DNA of 64,000 nt from Ceratotherium simum simum (taxonomy: Eukaryota > Chordata > Mammalia > Perissodactyla > Rhinocerotidae). Of this stretch, positions 56,601 to 62,600 are shown piece by piece (the stretch's first letter is position 1; each line of letters begins with the position of its first letter). The stretch covers positions 335,402-399,401 of the forward strand of contig NW_004454208.1 of assembly GCF_000283155.1 (NCBI RefSeq). Direction: 5' to 3'. Below the pieces are notes generated by a model. The model was not told the DNA's origin and did no database searches. It saw nothing but the letters and a program-made list of their open reading frames with translations. Position numbers and translations under genes: made by a program.

Positions 56601-59600
56601 GCCATCTGAGCTGGTAATTTTGGAGTGGGTGCAGGGGAGGTCAGATTGTGTCCTGTCCTGTCAGGATAGGTCAAATCCTGCTATCTTTTTTTCTTTCTAA
56701 TCCATTCTTACCCATCTTTATTAAATATATGTGGTTCTCCTATGAGGAAAATGCATCTAGTGACTGGTGTTGACAATAGGTGAATACCAAGAGTGGTGTC
56801 TGTATATTTTTATCAATATGTAATGTGTAGAGATGTATTTATTCTTGGTATTTTGTACATATCAGAGGATGTCTTAGTAAAGGAAAACATCAGCTTGATG
56901 TCTTACTTGATTTTTATTCAATGAGATTTAATTAGTTGTGACCCATGTTTGGCTGATAAGCAGCACACTCTGTTCCCTCTGCCTGGAATGTTCTTTCCCC
57001 AGACTGTGTAGCAGTTCGGGTTTCTGCTCAGCTTTCCCCAGACCGCAGGTCTTCTTTGCCCTCCCTGCACCAGTGGTGGTGCCTGCCTCCCTTCCCTGCC
57101 TCACTACTCTCCCTCCCTCCTGCTGTCTGTCCTCAGCAGCTGAGCAGGACTCTGCTGTGTCACCAGCAGTTAGAAGGGCACCTTGTATAGGTAGTTGCTC
57201 ATAAATATTTGTTGAATGAGTGAAAGAATAAACTCATTTTTTCTTGTAAACGTAACTTTATAGTTTGGAGGAAACAGTTCTTTCCTCATTGTGTCCGTGC
57301 TTCAAGGGAAGTCACACAAACAATCTATGCATAATGTGATAATCCATGATAACTCATGGAGCTACACATATATTATTGTGCATTTTTCTGTAGGTATTTT
57401 ATTCTTCAGTAAAAGTTTTTATATATGCATATGTATAAGTTGATTCATAGGCAAGTACCTTTTAAATATGTATATTTGAATAAGGAGTTTATATTGAAGT
57501 TGTTGTTTTGTGGGTTAAAATATCATGACAACTAGATGGGTTTTTTTAAGTTCTATTTTGAGATGAAACTTCAGCCATGTTTTTAAGGCTGGAAATGGTA
57601 AAAGTTGGAAGGGACTGTTAACAGTGATTCAGTTGTTCACTATGCAGATGGATCCATTAGATGCATTTCTATCAGTAACCTCTGGATACTCAAGAAAATG
57701 TTTACAACTTCAGTAAAAATCATTTGAAATAAAATATCTTTGTACATTAGAGTCATGTAGTCTTTAAATGCTTGCCCACAACCATACTTTATTCCATACT
57801 TTATGGAAATTATGTGTAAGAGAAGATGATAACATAAACAAGGGAGGGGTGGTGGAGGTAGAGCAAGATGGGAACCTGAGGGTGTTGTCCATGTACTCTG
57901 AACCTTGATAGTGTATGAAGAGAATGGAGTACATACTGTACTAATTTTTCCACTATTTTACTCAAGGCTAGCATTCATTAGCAGACTTTTTACTGAGCAA
58001 TTGCTTGTACCAGGTACCATGTTAGGAATACAACCTACAGTTCTGCACATAAGCTCTAGTGGGTTAGCAGAGAAGGAACATGTAAACCCAGTACAGTATG
58101 GAAATGAGAGCTCATAGTAAAGGTGCGTGTGTAATGCCAGAGGACCACAGAGAAAGCAGTGATCAGGAGTAGCCAGGGCTTTATAAAGGTCATGTTGGAG
58201 CTGATCTTTGAAAGAAGAGTAGATGTTTATCATCAAAGCAAGGCATAGGGGAACATTCTAGATATGGGGAAGAGCCGTGAGCTAAAATAATTCTATTCAG
58301 GTGATTCTATTTAGGTAACACCGTGAGGATATGTGGTAGGAGTTGGTTGGGAGTAGATGGTGAAGAACTCTGCAAATTACAGTGCTAATAAGGACTTGAT
58401 ATTGCAGACAGTTAAAATGTCATTGAAGAATTTTAAACAAGGGAGCAATGTAATTGAAATTTTTAAAATTTAATTCTAGTGGTTTTATAGAGAATGGATT
58501 GATGGAGGACAAAATTGAAAGCAGGAATAGCAGAAACCATTTATTATCGTTTGCAGCTGATGATGACCCAAGTGAAAAGAGATTTAGGGAGTATAAGAAG
58601 TAGGGGCAATGGCAGGAGGATGTAAGCCATGGGCCGTAGAAGAACTAGGAACTCTGAGAATGGGAGAAGTGCCTTTCTTAAAAGCTTAATTCTTAGGAAT
58701 TAGGAAAAACGGTTTATAAAATATAAACTAAAAAAAAGCACAAGTCAACATATGGCTAATTGTTGAGTGTTAAATTCTGAATAATGAGTATATAGTGATT
58801 ACATTTTCTTTATACTTTACTGTATTTAAAGAAAAATCATTTTTAAGAAAATAAAAGGCAATGTGATTTTTTTTCCTGTCTCTGTCTTTACAGAAATGCC
58901 TTGCCTTGCAGAATATGATGATGGCTTATGGTATAGAGCAAAGATTGTTTCCATTAAAGAATTTAATCCTCTAGCTGTCCTGGTACAATTTGTTGATTAT
59001 GGATCAACTGAAAAGCTGACAATAAACAGGTTAAAAAAAAAAGTCAACTTAGTTGAATTAGGATTCTTAATTTTCTTTTGTTTTTTTTTATTTTTAAATT
59101 ATGGGGAAGATTTTGCCTCTTTTAAAAGAAAAAGCTAAAGCTGTTTATATATAGGGAATTTTTTAAATCTAAAAGTTCTTTTTATTGTAAAATATAACGT
59201 AAAATTTACTATTTTAGCCATTTTTAAGTATACAATTAATGGGCATTAAGTACATTCACAGTGTTGTGCAGCCATCGCCACTGTCCATTTTCAGGACTTT
59301 TTCATAACCCCAAAGCGAAACTCCACACCCATTACACAGGGCTTCTCCCTGTTTCAGGGTTCACCCAACTGTAGCATGTATCAGAATTATATTATTGTTA
59401 TTGGTAAATAATATTCCATTGTATGTACATACCACATTTTGTTTACCGTTTCATCTGTTGATGGACACTTGAGTTGTTTCCATCTTTTGGCTGTTGGGAA
59501 TAATGCTGCTACGAACACTGATGTACAAGTATCCGTTTGAGTCCCTGCTTGCAGTTGTTTTGGGTCTATACCTGGAAGTGGAACTGCTGGATCATATGCT

Positions 59601-62600
59601 CATTCTATTAAACTGTTTTCCATAGCAGCTGTACCATTTTATATTTGCCATTTTACCCACCAAGTGTCCAAGGGCTTCAGTCTCTCTCTATATCCTTTGT
59701 GTGTGTGTGTGTGGAAGATCAGCCCTGAGCTAACATCCACACCAGTCCTCCTCTTTTTGCTGAGGAAGTCTGGCCCTGGGCTAACATCTGTGCGCATATT
59801 CCTCCACTTTATGTGGGACGCCGCCACAGCATGGCCTGACAAGCAGTGCATCAGTGCACACCCGGGATCCAAACCCAGGCCGCCAGCAGCAGAGCGCACA
59901 CGCTTAACCGCTATGCCACGGGTCCAGTCTCTCGCTATATCCTTTTCTAACACTTGTTATTTTCTGGTTTTTTTTTTTTTTTGGGGAGGAAGATCAGCCC
60001 TGAGCTAACATCCGTGCTAATCCTCCTCTTTTTGCTGAGGAAGACAGGCTCCGAGCTAACATCTATTGCCAATCCTCCTCCTTTTTTTTTTTCCCCAGAG
60101 TCCCAGTAGATAGTTGTATGTCATAGTTGCACATCCTTCTAGTTACTGTATGTGGGACGCAGCCTCAACGTGGCCTAAGAAGCGGTGCGTGCACAGGATC
60201 CGAACCCAGGCCGCCAGCAGCGGAGCACACGCACTTAACCGCTCAGCCACGGGGCCGGTCCCCTGGGGTTTTTTTGATAGTAGCCATCCTAATGGGTGTG
60301 AGGTGGTATCTCACTGTGGCTTTGGTATGTATTTCCCTAATGATTAGTATTGTTGAGCATCATTTCATGTGCTTGTTGTGCATTCATATATCTTCTTTAG
60401 AGAAATGTCTATTTTTTAACGTATATTTTCTCTTATTCTGTAGGTTGCCTTTTCACTCTGTTGATTGTGTCCTTTGGACAATTTTTTATTTTGATGTAGT
60501 CCAATTTTTTTTTTCTTTTGTTGCTTATGCTTTTGGTATCATGTCCAAGAAATCATTGCCAAATCTAATGTCATAAACTTTTCCCCTATGCTTTACAGTT
60601 TTAGCTATTAGAGAGTTTTGTGACGTTCTGAACATTTTAATTTAAATTCATTTTAATTTTGTGACAGATTGCGTCAAATTCCTCTTCACCTTATGCAGTA
60701 CCCAGCCCGAGCCATAAAAGTTCTCTTGGCAGGGTTTAAACCTCCCTTAAGAGAGTCAGGAAAGACAAGAATACCATATTGTCCCAAATGGAGCATGGAA
60801 GCATTGTGGGCTATGATAGACTGTCTTCAAGGAAAACAACTTTATGCTTCTTCCATGGTAAATATCCATCTTAGCTAAAATCCTTTTGAAGCTATTTCAA
60901 GGGTCCCTATTAACTTTCTAAAGTGCTTTCTATCTGTGAAACTCTAAATGCAAAAATGCTTGAACTAAAGCATATAAAGCTGTAAATACTATAGGATTAA
61001 TTTTAAGGCTCGTTGAAGTGATGTCTTAAGTTTACGTTTAACAAACTTTTTATTAGCTGTACAGTGATATAAAATGTCATTGATGTAATTAATGACTAAG
61101 ACAAATAATCAAGATGAGTATCCTGTAATCAAAGAACTTGTAAGTCAATGAGGGAAACATATGTAAACCACTAATAATATGAGGTAGAATAAGTACTATA
61201 AAAGAGATATAGGTAACTGTAGGGGCATGCAAGAATAATTAATCATTATTTCCATGCAGAGAGATCAGGATATGGTGTTTGAGGTCCTCCTTAGAAGGCG
61301 CTCACGTGCTTACTGAATAAGTGAATAAGCAGAACAAGGAAGTGACATTTGAGCCATATCCTAAAAGATGAAGGAGAAAGCCCAGAATGGGAATTCTGGT
61401 CAAAGCCATAGAAAGACTTGAATTGTACTACTATCATAATTGAACTAATTTTGAATTGTTTAATACAGTAGAACCTGTATCAAAAGGTTCAAATAAGAAA
61501 CTCCAGATCATGGTTAGTATAAATATGCTTTCTTTAGAGGCTTAGCATGTCACAGGGTGGCCTGCACCCATGTTCTTTTAGTGCACATTGCTTTAAAATT
61601 GGAAAATTGTTCCAAAAATCAGTCTGTATTTCTGACTTCTAATGAAGTATAAAATTTAGGAATCCTAGGGGCCGGCATGGTGGAGTAGCGGTTAAGTGTG
61701 TACGCTCCATTGCTGGTGGCCCGGGTTCAGATCCCGGGCGTGCACCGATGCACTGCTTGTCAAGCCATGCTGTGGCGGCGTCCCATATAAAGCAGAGGAA
61801 GATGGGGACGGATGTTAGCGCAGGGCCAGTCTTCCTCAGCAAAAAGAGGAGGATTGGCAACAGATGTTAGCTCAGGGCTGATCTTCCTCACAAACAAACA
61901 AAAATTTAGGAATCTTAGATCTCCCTTTTGAAATGTCAGCCAGTTGGCATGGTGTAGCAGCAACTTGCTCTTCAATTCACCCTAGTCCTCACCACTGTTA
62001 TTTCAGCCCAACCTGCCCTGATTGGGGGAACCAAGATTTTGGGATTCGTGATATACTGGCTATGACAAGAATGAATTCCTAATGACACACAGTGCCGTCA
62101 CTAGAAAGTGCTTTTTGAAAACCTCTGTACATACAGAGGTTATGCTTCTTTGTGTGCAGAGTGGTGTAAATAGCTTATGCAGGGTTTCTCTCAAGAAACC
62201 ACTGAAGGGGCCGGCCCCGTGGCTTAGCGGTTAAGTGCTTGCGCTCCGCTGCTGGCGGCCTGGGTTCGGATCCCGGCGCGCACCGGCGCACCACTTCTCC
62301 GGCTATGCTGGGGCCGCGTCCCACATACAGCAACTAGAAGGATGTGCAGCTGTGACATACAACTATCTACTGGGGCTTTGGGGGGAAAAAAATAAATAAA
62401 TAAAATCTTTAAAAAAAAAAAAAGAAACCACTGAAAATACAGACAGGGCAAGTAAGTATTCTTACAGATACGTATTTATTCATCTCTGTGATTAACACTC
62501 AAATTTGGTCAGTTTATGCATAAAGGTGTAAGCTTTATGTGTAGAATGTAAGTGAATTTTAATAAGGATGGTAGTGTTAAAGCCCACTGGCTCAATCTAG

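Larger units (their letters stand above)
59165..60655 (-). mobile_element. Antisense L1 3' part with two SINEs
   Basis: Reversed L1 3'UTR (ttgtaaaatataacgtaaa, cacagtgttgtgcagccatc) and ORF2 tail (gttgatggacacttgag, ggtgtgaggtggtatctcac, ttggacaattttttattttg). It runs to within a few bases of the exon at 60668. SINEs lie at 59698-59924 and 59968-60260. Confidence 0.8.
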
